Shown here: piece by piece, positions 7,927 to 15,996 of the stretch | Position numbering within the stretch: the stretch's first letter is position 1 | Layout: each line of letters opens with the position of its first letter | Source of the DNA: JBCBSP01 sp039819095 | GTDB taxonomy: Bacteria > Pseudomonadota > Alphaproteobacteria > Caulobacterales > Maricaulaceae | Direction: 5' to 3' | DNA length: 64,000 bases | Assembly: GCA_039819095.1 (NCBI GenBank) | Contig: JBCBSP010000002.1 | Location: 62,001 to 126,000, forward strand | Notes under the pieces: generated by a model | The model's input: the letters and a program-made list of their open reading frames with translations, nothing else | What the model was told of the DNA's origin: nothing | Databases searched by the model: none | Program-made: the position numbers and the translations under genes

Positions 7927-9524
7927 GCTTCACCTCCAAGCCCGAGCGCGCCGGGATTGATCACGCCATGCGGGTCGAGCGCCGCCTTGATCGATTTCAG
8001 CAAGGCCAGGCTTCCCGGCTCACGGGTCTGCGCATAGGGGTAGGCGCGCCCGATCTGGAAATGCGCCGCGCCATGGGCTGTGAAAATGTCGATCACGCCT
8101 TGGCGCGCCTCCGCGACCAGCGCGCCGGCGGCCGGATTGGCCGGCTTGGGTTTGAGCGATTTGAGATAATCGGCCTCAACAGACGCCTCGTGCAGCGGGT
8201 AGAGCCCTTCAGGCCACAGAAAGACCGGTTCGATCAGATACCCTGTGGCGCCGAGCGTCGTGGTCAGGAAACCGGTCATCACGCCTTCGGCCTCAAAGCG
8301 CGGTTTCAGCGTCGCGAAATAGGCGTCGATCTCAGCCCAGCAGGCCGGGCCGCTGGAATTGGGCACGATGCCGTGCACCGGAACCCAGCGTTCAGCCTGC
8401 GGCCCGATCATATTGTTGAGCGGGGTGAAGGGGTTGGCGCGGATCACCTTGGGAATGGTCGGTTCAACCGACTTGCCGCGATGGGCTTCACAGACTTTCA
8501 CGCAGGCCGCGTAGGCGTCCGCGACGCCGGCCGCACTCGCACCCTCGACGACGAAGTGCAGATTGTAATCGGCCTCATCCAGGAAGCTGCGTCCGGCGAG
8601 CGCCATCTTCGCGCCCTCGGCCATGCCCTTGAGCAGATTGCCCTGACCGGTGACGACCTTGGCCAGCGTCTTCGCATCCGCCAGCAATGAGGCGCGTTGC
8701 ATGCGCACGGCCGTCAGCCCCGGATCGAAGCCGAACACCTCACAGGCCAAGTTTAGCCGGGCGAGACCGGCCATGGCGTTGGCCATGGCGTCCCGATCGG
8801 AGAAGGAGAAGCTGCCCCAGCGCTCATGGGCGGGGGCCGGGATAAGCTTGAAGACGATCTCCACTTTCACGCCAAGCGCGCCCGCATCGCCCGCAAACAG
8901 TCCGGTCAGGTCCGGTCCGTAATGGCGGAAGAAGGGCGATGCGCCGCGCGTGCCTCCGGTTCCGGTTTTCAGGATTGAGCCATCGGGAAGGGCCACGCTG
9001 ACCGACAAGACGCTTTCACCGGTCGGTCCATGCGTCCCGGCGCCGAAGAAGGCGTTATTCTGCGACAGCCCGCCGCCGACCGTGGAGGAAATGCCCGAAA
9101 GCGGACCCCAGAAGGGCGTGCGCAGTCCGGTCGGTTTCAGCGCCTTGTGCAGATCGGCCCAGCTGCAGCCGGCCTCGGCGCGCACATACATGTCCCCGGC
9201 ATTAATCTCGAGAACGCGGTTCATGCGCGCGGTGTCCAGGCAGACCCCGCCCGGCCGGTCGCTGATGAAGGCGCGCGTATAGGACATGCCGCCGCCGCGT
9301 GGGAAAACCGCAAATCCAGCGTCAGCGCAAGCTTTCAAGCAGGCGGCCGCCTCCTGCGCGTTCGCAGGGCGCGCCACAAGGTCGACCAGGCCGCCTTTGG
9401 AATAGACATCCTGGGAGTAGAGCGCGCGCGTGTCCTCGTCGGCGGCGACATGCTCGGCCCCGATCAGCTTCCCCATCGCATCGCCCAGCGCTGAAACAGC
9501 GTCGCTGGCGTAAGCCTCAGCCAT
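7923..9524 (-). CDS. FAD-linked oxidase (PCMH type; 4-cresol dehydrogenase / vanillyl-alcohol oxidase-like)
   Basis: A 533-residue flavoprotein with an N-terminal PCMH FAD-binding domain (residues about 35-220: FAVFPRGGGMSY and STVGGGLSQNNAFFG) and a C-terminal FAD-linked oxidase domain ending DPHGVINPGALG, characteristic of the vanillyl-alcohol oxidase superfamily. Length and layout resemble 4-cresol dehydrogenase and eugenol hydroxylase large subunits, but no cytochrome subunit gene adjoins. Substrates in this family are para-substituted phenols, alcohols or hydroxy acids. It overlaps the ALDH gene, which may take its product. Confidence 0.85.
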   Translation of the reverse strand: MAEAYASDAVSALGDAMGKLIGAEHVAADEDTRALYSQDVYSKGGLVDLVARPANAQEAAACLKACADAGFAVFPRGGGMSYTRAFISDRPGGVCLDTARMNRVLEINAGDMYVRAEAGCSWADLHKALKPTGLRTPFWGPLSGISSTVGGGLSQNNAFFGAGTHGPTGESVLSVSVALPDGSILKTGTGGTRGASPFFRHYGPDLTGLFAGDAGALGVKVEIVFKLIPAPAHERWGSFSFSDRDAMANAMAGLARLNLACEVFGFDPGLTAVRMQRASLLADAKTLAKVVTGQGNLLKGMAEGAKMALAGRSFLDEADYNLHFVVEGASAAGVADAYAACVKVCEAHRGKSVEPTIPKVIRANPFTPLNNMIGPQAERWVPVHGIVPNSSGPACWAEIDAYFATLKPRFEAEGVMTGFLTTTLGATGYLIEPVFLWPEGLYPLHEASVEADYLKSLKPKPANPAAGALVAEARQGVIDIFTAHGAAHFQIGRAYPYAQTREPGSLALLKSIKAALDPHGVINPGALGLGGEA

Positions 9525-9553
9525 GCCCGGCCTCCTTCATCGTCTCGCCCGGA

Positions 9554-10207
9554 TCAGAAATCCGGAGTGTACACGCCCAAGAGGGCCGCGCTGATGACGA
9601 GCCCCCATATGATCAGCACGAAAACCTTTACCCGGCCCAGCGCGCTGCGGATGAGCGCGTTTTCTTCATCACCGGCCCGCCCCGCAGCAAGCGCGCCGAT
9701 GGCGGGGAAGAAGGGCGCCAGGCCAGCCCGGATGATCAGCCCGCATACAATAGCAGCGCCCAGTATGAGCCATTTCAACGCCAGGAAGACCGGCGCGTCG
9801 ATCATGCCTGTCAAAGCCGCGACAGCGCCAAGGACCAGCCCAGCGATCGCCGCGAAGCGAATGATCAGATCGAACTGTTTGAAGAGGTCCTGCGGGCCCT
9901 TCTTCAGGTGAAGCATCCAGGCCAGCACCGCCCAGGCCAGAGCGCCCCCCCACGCCAGACCCGCCGTCCAGCCTGGAGCCGCAAGCCAGCCGATGCTGAT
10001 CGCCAGCGAATACCCGGTCGGAAAGGCGAAGATCAGCGCCATGCGCGGCGCCATATCGACATTGGCCACCACCTTGGCCGCGGCCATGCGCGCCGGGGCG
10101 GGCTGCTTTTCATCGACCAGAATGGACGAGGCGTAGAACGCCCCGAGATCACCGCCGAGCCAGTAGACCAGCACCAGCAGGTGCGCGAACATCATCAGTT
10201 CAGCCAT
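9554..10207 (-). CDS. Multi-span membrane protein
   Basis: A 217-residue protein with about six hydrophobic segments and a conserved-looking N-terminal pattern MFAHLLVLVYWLGGDL, reminiscent of CopD-like or heme-binding membrane proteins (His near the start of helix 1). I cannot assign a family with certainty. The start MAELMMFAH is preferred over an ATG 13 codons earlier because the membrane topology begins there. It is first in the operon with the FAD oxidase, ALDH and SnoaL-like genes, so an electron-acceptor role for the FAD oxidase is conceivable. Confidence 0.6.
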   Translation of the reverse strand: MAELMMFAHLLVLVYWLGGDLGAFYASSILVDEKQPAPARMAAAKVVANVDMAPRMALIFAFPTGYSLAISIGWLAAPGWTAGLAWGGALAWAVLAWMLHLKKGPQDLFKQFDLIIRFAAIAGLVLGAVAALTGMIDAPVFLALKWLILGAAIVCGLIIRAGLAPFFPAIGALAAGRAGDEENALIRSALGRVKVFVLIIWGLVISAALLGVYTPDF

Positions 10208-10276
10208 GTCCGGCTCTCCCCACCACAGCGTCTTGCGTCTGTCCAAGCACGCCTTGCCGGCGCGTTGTGGTTACGC

Positions 10277-10304
10277 TCAAATGGTATAGATATATATCTT
10301 TTAG
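10277..10304. promoter_or_regulatory. A-box-like operator (imperfect)
   Basis: The sequence contains CAAATGGTATA, an exact half of the A-box, joined to GATATATATC (a 10-bp palindrome, two bases longer at the core than GATATATC) and CTTTT. It lies 70-97 bases upstream of the membrane-protein/FAD-oxidase/ALDH operon and just beyond the end of the first GntR gene. It is the weakest member of the A-box set. Confidence 0.5.
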
Positions 10305-10364
10305 CCTGCGTCGAGCCCAGCCGGTTCACGCACGGGGACTCAAACGGTGAAATCCAGCCCGGAT

Positions 10365-11180
10365 TCAGGCCAGTTCCGCATCGCTCCAGTCCGGCCCGCC
10401 GGCATCCTTGCGCACCATGCGCATGTGATAGCGGAAGCGCTCCGGCCGGTAGAAGGCGTTGATGTGCTGGATCGCTCGACCGCTCTCATCGCGCATGATG
10501 CGCACGATCTTCAACAAGGGCGAGCCCGGTGCGATCTTCAGCGCCGAGGCGATCTGCGGTTCAGCCGCGACCGCGGTGATCGTCTGATCGGCCTCCACCG
10601 CTTCAGCGCCGGCCCTGCGCAGGAGCTGGAGCATCGGCTCAGTCTCCAGGTCAGCGCGGGTATAGCGCCGGGCGATCTCGATCGGCACATGGCTGACCAG
10701 GTAGGAGAAGGTGTCGTCCTCCAGACGACGAAGGCGCACCGATCGCTGAACCGACGAACCCGGCTCGATGCCCATGACCACCGCCAGCTCTTCGTCAGCC
10801 ACCAAGTCAGCGACATCCAGAAGCTCAACCTCGGTCTCAAGGCCCATGCGCTTGAGCGCGTCAAACAGCGTATCAAACCGGCCCTGAACCACCGGCGCGG
10901 CGGAATTATGCGTCACCACAGTGCCTCGCCCGCGATGGCGCGTGACGAAGCCATGGGCGGCCAGTTCATTCATCGCCCGCTTCACCGTGATGCGCGAGAC
11001 ATCGAACAGGCGCGACAATTCCTGCTCACCGGGCAGGATGGCGCCATTGGTGAAGCCGCCCTCGCGAATTCGGTCGCGCAGGACCAGAAAAATCTGATGA
11101 TAGAGCGGCGTGGGCAGGCGTTCGTCGATAAGCTCTGGCGACAGCCGCACACTCGCGTCCCGAGACGCCGGTTCAGTCAT
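10365..11180 (-). CDS. HutC-type GntR transcriptional regulator 1
   Basis: A 271-residue regulator. Residues about 22-95 form a GntR winged helix (PLYHQIFLVLRDRI, LPGEQELSRLFDVSRITVKRAM, GRGTVV) and the rest a UTRA effector-binding domain of the HutC subfamily. Such proteins repress catabolic genes until a pathway metabolite binds UTRA. The start MTEPAS is supported by GGGGAGGA upstream. It is divergent from the nitrilase-fold gene. Because an A-box lies right after it and A-boxes dominate the island, I infer it is the A-box-binding protein. Confidence 0.9.
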   Translation of the reverse strand: MTEPASRDASVRLSPELIDERLPTPLYHQIFLVLRDRIREGGFTNGAILPGEQELSRLFDVSRITVKRAMNELAAHGFVTRHRGRGTVVTHNSAAPVVQGRFDTLFDALKRMGLETEVELLDVADLVADEELAVVMGIEPGSSVQRSVRLRRLEDDTFSYLVSHVPIEIARRYTRADLETEPMLQLLRRAGAEAVEADQTITAVAAEPQIASALKIAPGSPLLKIVRIMRDESGRAIQHINAFYRPERFRYHMRMVRKDAGGPDWSDAELA

Positions 11181-11261
11181 GGTCCGGCAATCCTCCCCAA
11201 TCACGAGCATTGTTACTTAAACTGTTTCGCCCGCAAGGCCAGCGCATGAGGAACCCCCGCC

Positions 11262-12320
11262 ATGAGCCAGACTGAGACCCAAGCCGCGCCCGCTTATACC
11301 GCTCTGGCCCTGCAGACGCTGTGCGAAGCGGTCAATGGTCACGCCAACCCGGATGAAGCGCGCGCGGCCATGCTCGCGTCGATTCGGCGCATGCATGGCG
11401 AGATCGCCGGATCCATCGCCTTCATCGGCCCGGATGTGCGCCTGGTGGTCCTGCCCGAATACGCGCTGACTGGTTTTCCAATGCGCGAAAGCGCACCTGC
11501 ATGGCGCGCCAAGGCCGCGATTGACGCGCACGGGCCCGAGTTTGAAGCCATGGCGAAGATCGCTGAGAGCTTCAACATTCACCTCGCCTGGAACGGCTAT
11601 GAGACCGATCCGCACTTTCCCGAGCTGTATTTTCAGGCCTGCGTCCTGATCGCGCCGTCCGGCGAGCAGGTGCTGCGCTATCGCCGTCTGATCTCGATGT
11701 ATGCGCCCAGCCCCTGGGATGTGATCGATCCCTATCTCGACGCCTATGGCGAAGACGCGCTCTTTCCCGTCGCCGACACGCCGCTGGGCCGGATTTCCGC
11801 CATCGCATCAGAGGAGATTCTCTATCCGGAGATTGCGCGCCTGCACGCGCTGAAGGGCGCGGAGGTTTTCGTGCATTCCTCCTCAGAGGTCTCAAGTCCG
11901 CAGGCCACGCCGAAGAATATCGCCAAGCAGGCCCGCGCGATCGAGAACCTGGCCTATGTGGTGTCAGCCAATACCGGCGGCATGAGCGGCACGCCCATCC
12001 CGCAGGCGAGCGCCGATCGCGGATCGAAGATCGTCGATCCGCGCGGGCTCATCGTGGCCGAAGCGGCCACCGGCCCGTCCATGTGCGCCTATGGCGAGGT
12101 GGATGTCGGTCAGGTGCGCCGGATGCGGGCCAAAATCGCCATGGGCAATCTTCTCGCCCGCCAACCGACCCGGCTCTACGCCCGCGAGCTCGCCCGCCAT
12201 GACGTCCATCCATCCGGCACGCTGATACAGGACGGTCAGGCCCACGCCCCGGACAAGAGCTATTACCGCGATCGCCAGCAAGCCGTGATCGACGGGCTGG
12301 CCAAGCGCGGCGTGATCTGA
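11262..12320 (+). CDS. Nitrilase-superfamily protein lacking the canonical Lys and Cys
   Basis: A 352-residue carbon-nitrogen-hydrolase-fold protein. Glu66 in VLPEYAL fits the first catalytic residue. At the lysine position (usually YRK) the sequence reads YRRLI, giving Arg142, and at the nucleophile position (usually ICY before the FPE motif) it reads IASEEILYPE, giving Ser183. The NSxE-like segment HSSSEVSSP and the C-terminal DPRG motif are retained. It may be a non-hydrolytic binding protein, a Ser variant, or a divergent amidase. It is divergent from GntR regulator 1 and convergent with regulator 2, so a link to the regulon is likely. Confidence 0.8.
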   Translation: MSQTETQAAPAYTALALQTLCEAVNGHANPDEARAAMLASIRRMHGEIAGSIAFIGPDVRLVVLPEYALTGFPMRESAPAWRAKAAIDAHGPEFEAMAKIAESFNIHLAWNGYETDPHFPELYFQACVLIAPSGEQVLRYRRLISMYAPSPWDVIDPYLDAYGEDALFPVADTPLGRISAIASEEILYPEIARLHALKGAEVFVHSSSEVSSPQATPKNIAKQARAIENLAYVVSANTGGMSGTPIPQASADRGSKIVDPRGLIVAEAATGPSMCAYGEVDVGQVRRMRAKIAMGNLLARQPTRLYARELARHDVHPSGTLIQDGQAHAPDKSYYRDRQQAVIDGLAKRGVI

Positions 12321-12491
12321 ACCAAGCCCTTACCCAATGCATCCCGGCTCGGCGGTTTCGATGAAGAACAGCGCCTGCCATTGAAGGGCGCAGCTCATTG
12401 AGCCTGCCGCGACTAACTCCCTCCCCTCCATAGGGAGGCGATTGCCGGCTGGCTTTGGCGTCGAAGTCACGCAATGGGTCCGGCTCGGGGC

Positions 12492-12523
12492 CTTCGATGA
12501 CATGCTGAGACCTGTCATCGAAG
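12492..12523. repeat. Perfect 11-bp inverted repeat between convergent genes
   Basis: CTTCGATGACA and TGTCATCGAAG are separated by 10 bases. The 228-base region between the nitrilase-fold and second GntR genes also holds two related segments around 12334 and 12470 (CAATG...CGGCTCGG...TTCGATGA). It may be a bidirectional terminator or a degenerate dispersed repeat; there is no T-run. Confidence 0.45.
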
Positions 12524-12547
12524 ATCTTGGACTAAGCCGCCGCCGAT

Positions 12548-13291
12548 CTACTCGCTTTCGCGTTTGAGCACCATTTCATAGGTGAAGCGCTCGCCGGGGT
12601 GGACATTGTCGGACATGGCGATGATGCGCCCTGAGCTGTCGTAATAGCGGCGTCTTGTGCGCAGAGCCGGACCGCCGGGCGCGGCGGACAGAGCGCTGGC
12701 TTCTTCCGCACTGAGCGATCCGGCGGAGATCGATTGCTCGATGCGCGCGGTCGGCACGCCTTTGTTTTCCGCAATCCATTCCGTGACGAGACCACCCAGC
12801 TCCACCAGAAGCTCAGTCGGGGGCGCCAGATCTTCGCGGATATAAATATGGGTGAAGGCCAGAGCCGGCGCGCCCGGCTCGCCGCGCAGTCCGGTCACGC
12901 GCCGGAAGCGCCCGCCTGGCGTCACGCCCATGGTTCGCGCCAGCGCCTTATCCAGGGTCAGCGTATCGGATCTGTCCGGCTGCAGCCTCGCATCGCGCGC
13001 GTATTGCATAAGGTCGTCGACATTGCCCAGACGCTGGGCGAAAGCGGCGCGGCTCTCATGAGCGATCACAACCGTGCCGGCCCCGCGTCGGCGCGCGATC
13101 AGCCCGGCTTCGGCCAGAATGCGCAGCGCCTCGCGCACGGTGTGACGGGACACTTTGTAGGTTTCGCACAGCGCGTGCTCGGTCGGCAGAAGCTCGCCCA
13201 CCTCCGGCTCGCCGCGGGCGATCTGGGCGCGCAGGCTCTCCGCCAGCGCCATATAGCGCGGCGCGGCGGGCTGGCGTTTGGTCTCGCTCAC
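12548..13291 (-). CDS. HutC-type GntR transcriptional regulator 2
   Basis: A 247-residue regulator with an N-terminal GntR winged helix (LLPTEHALCETYKVSRHTVREALRIL is its core, residues about 34-59) and a UTRA domain. It overlaps the CoA-transferase/hydrolase gene by 4 bases, so it is co-transcribed with that gene from the 14.6-kb intergenic region that carries a B-box. Autoregulation through the B-box is therefore the simplest inference. It is clearly distinct from regulator 1 in sequence, so the two are not a recent duplication. Confidence 0.9.
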   Translation of the reverse strand: MSETKRQPAAPRYMALAESLRAQIARGEPEVGELLPTEHALCETYKVSRHTVREALRILAEAGLIARRRGAGTVVIAHESRAAFAQRLGNVDDLMQYARDARLQPDRSDTLTLDKALARTMGVTPGGRFRRVTGLRGEPGAPALAFTHIYIREDLAPPTELLVELGGLVTEWIAENKGVPTARIEQSISAGSLSAEEASALSAAPGGPALRTRRRYYDSSGRIIAMSDNVHPGERFTYEMVLKRESE

Positions 13292-14538
13292 ATGCGCCTC
13301 CGCATTTCATCCCAGGCGTCGCTCAGCGCGTCGCGGTGATGGGGCGCGGCGATCCGGATCAGCCGCTGCGCGCGTGCATCGATATCGGTCCCGCGCAAAT
13401 CCGCAACCCCATGCTCGGTTACCACGATTTCCACGTCAGGGCGCGGCAGCGTCACCACGCCGTCGTTCAATCGCGGCGTGATGCGTGAGATCGCGCCCTG
13501 GCGGGCCGTCGAGCTCAAAGCGAAGATCGCCCGCCCGCCGCGCGAGGCTTGAGCGCCACGGGCAAAATCCAGAAGCCCGCCGCCGCCGGAAATCTGACGA
13601 CCGGCCAGGAACTCGCCATTGGCCTGGCCGAACAGATCAACCTCGATCACCGAGTTGATCGCAACAAAGCGCTCCAGCCCGGCGAGTACGGCGATGGAAT
13701 GGGTGTCGCGCACCGATGTCATGGTCAGACGCCGGTCATGGGCGAGCGCTTCGTGCAGGGCCGGCCCGCCCAGCACCGCGCCGGTTCGGATCGCTTCGAT
13801 GGCCGGCCCGTCCAGCAGGGGCGCCAGCGGGTCGGAGACCATGCCTGAATGAATGGTGAGATTGCGATGCCCGCTTAGAGCCGGGAGCACGGCAAGCTGA
13901 ACCTTGCCGAGGCCGAATTGCAGCGTGTCGCCATCCTCCACAAGGCCGGCGATATGGCGGGCGATGTCGGCGAAGGCGGGCGGAAGCCTTCCGGCGTCGA
14001 ACCCGCGCGGGGCGGTGGGCGCCTCCACCACAGCGTCGAAGCGCTCAAGCGGGAGTGAAGTCGCGCCGGGCAAGGGGTGAAGCGCGGAATTGATCTGGGC
14101 GATGACGACCGGCGTTCGATCGATCAGAGCGGTGGTGAAATCGCTCGAGGCCGATAGCGAACAGCGACCCTGCGCGTCCGGCGGCGCGACCTGTACGATG
14201 GCGGCATCGACCGGCGCGTGTTCAAGCCAGGCCCAGCTCTGGGTGTAGGTGAGCGGCTTGAACGCCGCGCGACCGGCGGTGAAGGCTGGTTCGAAGTCAG
14301 GCGACAGGAAAATCAGTTCGGAACGGCTTGAAGGGTGATGCCGGGTCCAGTCGGTCCGGTTCACGCCGGGAATCCAGATGCCGAAAAATGTCGCGGCGCG
14401 CGCCAGCTCCGGATCGGTTTCGAACGCGGCATCGAAACTGAAGGGCTCAGCGGCGACGCCCGGGACATAGATGCGCGGCGCAGGTCCGGCGCGATCACGC
14501 AAGACCTTCAAGGCGCTGGAGAACGCGTCCGCGCTCAT
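13288..14538 (-). CDS. Acetyl-CoA hydrolase/transferase family protein (4-hydroxybutyrate CoA-transferase-like)
   Basis: A 416-residue member of the family that moves CoA between acyl-CoA and a free acid through a glutamyl-CoA intermediate. The catalytic Glu299 lies in NSVIEVDLFGQ, and the glycine-rich SGGGGLLDFARGA and EHGVADLRG motifs are typical. The start MSADAF is chosen; an ATG 14 codons upstream would overlap the promoter side. It is transcribed leftward with GntR regulator 2 and is divergent from the MmgE/PrpD-ligase-amidase operon, sharing its B-box. It probably activates an acid made in the pathway. Confidence 0.88.
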   Translation of the reverse strand: MSADAFSSALKVLRDRAGPAPRIYVPGVAAEPFSFDAAFETDPELARAATFFGIWIPGVNRTDWTRHHPSSRSELIFLSPDFEPAFTAGRAAFKPLTYTQSWAWLEHAPVDAAIVQVAPPDAQGRCSLSASSDFTTALIDRTPVVIAQINSALHPLPGATSLPLERFDAVVEAPTAPRGFDAGRLPPAFADIARHIAGLVEDGDTLQFGLGKVQLAVLPALSGHRNLTIHSGMVSDPLAPLLDGPAIEAIRTGAVLGGPALHEALAHDRRLTMTSVRDTHSIAVLAGLERFVAINSVIEVDLFGQANGEFLAGRQISGGGGLLDFARGAQASRGGRAIFALSSTARQGAISRITPRLNDGVVTLPRPDVEIVVTEHGVADLRGTDIDARAQRLIRIAAPHHRDALSDAWDEMRRRM

Positions 14539-14621
14539 GCAAACTCCATTCGCAGCTTCATGCGGTAGGCGGCGACGCACAGACGGGTTCCGCGTTCGCG
14601 ACGCTCATGCTACTTCGAGAT

Positions 14622-14635
14622 TATGTCCGGACAAA
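14622..14635. promoter_or_regulatory. B-box operator at the start of the MmgE/PrpD operon
   Basis: The 10-bp palindrome TGTCCGGACA (14624-14633) with flanking A-T matches the B-box TTGTCCGGACAA. It overlaps the presumed ATG at 14623 and lies 85 bases from the divergent CoA-transferase start. A bound repressor would block both directions. Confidence 0.65.
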
Positions 14636-15996
14636 ATCCGAATTGCTCGATCACTGAAAGACTGGCGTGGCGATTGAAGCGACCGGTCGATGCGCCGGCG
14701 CGTGAACGCGCCGCCCGCCATGTGCTGGACTGGACTGCGTGCGCGCTCGCCGGGGCGCGCAGCGAGCCGGCCCGGGCGATGAGCGCCGCGCTGGGCGGCC
14801 AAAGCGGATCGTCCTGCACTGTGGTCAGCGGAGATCCGCAAGGCGCGCTTGATGCGGTCATGATCAATGGCGCGCTGGGCAATGTTCTGGAGATGGACGA
14901 TGTCGACAAGCGCGCCATCCTTCACCCGGGGCCCACTGTGATTCCCGCAGCGCTTGCGGCCTGCGAGCTGTACGGCGGTGACGCGCTGGCTTTTCTGGAT
15001 GCGGTGGTGCGCGGCTATGAGGCGGTGATCCGGCTCGGTCGCGCCGTGGGCCCGGGTCATTACGCCTATTGGCACAACACCGGAACCTGCGGGCCTTTCG
15101 GCGCGGCGGCGGCGGCGGCGAGCGCCTTCGGTCTTGATGCCGGGATGACCGCCCATGCGTTGGGCCTGGCGGGCACGCAGGCCAGCGGCTTCTGGCAGAC
15201 GCGTCACGAAGCCCAGTCCATGGCCAAGCAATTGCACACGGCGCGGGCCGCCCATGCCGGGCTGAGCGCTGCGATGCTGGCGCGAAGCGGGTTCAAGGGA
15301 CCGCTGCAGATTCTTGAAGGCCCTCAGGGCTTCTTTGCGGCGACCTGTCCGGGGGGTGATCCCGATGCGGTTCTCGTCGCCGAGGACGAAAATTGGGCGA
15401 TGTTCGATGTCAGCTTCAAGCCCTGGCCGGCTTGCCGCCACGCTCATGCTGCGATTGACGCCGCGCTTGAGGCGCGCGAACGGCTGGGCGAGCGCATCAC
15501 GCAGATCCAGGCGATCGAGGTGGCGACCTATAGCGATGCGGTGACCTTCTGCGACAACGCGAAGCCTGACACCGTGCTGGAGGCGAAATTCTCGCTGCAG
15601 CACGCCATTGCAGCGGCGCTCCTCATCGGCCCGCTCGACCTGTCGCATTTCGAGCCGGCCATGTTCAATGCGCCGCACCTTCGCGCGCTGGCCGCGAAGG
15701 TCAGCGTGCGCGCCGATGAGCGTTTCAACCAGGCTTATCCGGCGCGCTACGGTGCGGCGCTGGCCATCGCCCTGCCCGATGGCGGGCTGATGGAAACCCA
15801 GGCGCTTGATGCCTTGGGCGATCCGGAGAATCCGCTGCCTGAAGCCGTGCTGATCGACAAGGTGCGCATGCTGGCCGAAGCCGGCGGCTGCGGTTCAGAG
15901 CGCCTCGACCGGCTCTTGCAGACCGCCTTTACCCTGCCGCAGGGCGGTATGCTGGCAGGTTTCACGAGCGCCCTGGCCGGAGCGGATCGGCCGTGA
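14623..15996 (+). CDS. MmgE/PrpD family protein 1
   Basis: A 457-residue member of the family that includes 2-methylcitrate dehydratase (PrpD), cis-aconitate decarboxylase and iminodisuccinate epimerase. The signature GNVLEMDDVDK followed by HPGPTVIPAALA (residues about 85-110) is typical. The only reasonable start, ATG 14623, lies inside a B-box palindrome; no strong ribosome-binding site precedes it, so a leaderless message or a non-ATG start downstream is possible. It overlaps the second MmgE/PrpD gene by 4 bases. A dehydratase, isomerase or decarboxylase acting on a di- or tricarboxylate is inferred. Confidence 0.85.
   Translation: MSGQNPNCSITERLAWRLKRPVDAPARERAARHVLDWTACALAGARSEPARAMSAALGGQSGSSCTVVSGDPQGALDAVMINGALGNVLEMDDVDKRAILHPGPTVIPAALAACELYGGDALAFLDAVVRGYEAVIRLGRAVGPGHYAYWHNTGTCGPFGAAAAAASAFGLDAGMTAHALGLAGTQASGFWQTRHEAQSMAKQLHTARAAHAGLSAAMLARSGFKGPLQILEGPQGFFAATCPGGDPDAVLVAEDENWAMFDVSFKPWPACRHAHAAIDAALEARERLGERITQIQAIEVATYSDAVTFCDNAKPDTVLEAKFSLQHAIAAALLIGPLDLSHFEPAMFNAPHLRALAAKVSVRADERFNQAYPARYGAALAIALPDGGLMETQALDALGDPENPLPEAVLIDKVRMLAEAGGCGSERLDRLLQTAFTLPQGGMLAGFTSALAGADRP

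Noticed and set aside
8005..8690. Plus-strand open frames across the FAD oxidase and ALDH genes
   Set aside because: They are opposite well-conserved enzyme genes with intact motifs and show Arg/Ala-rich shadow composition.
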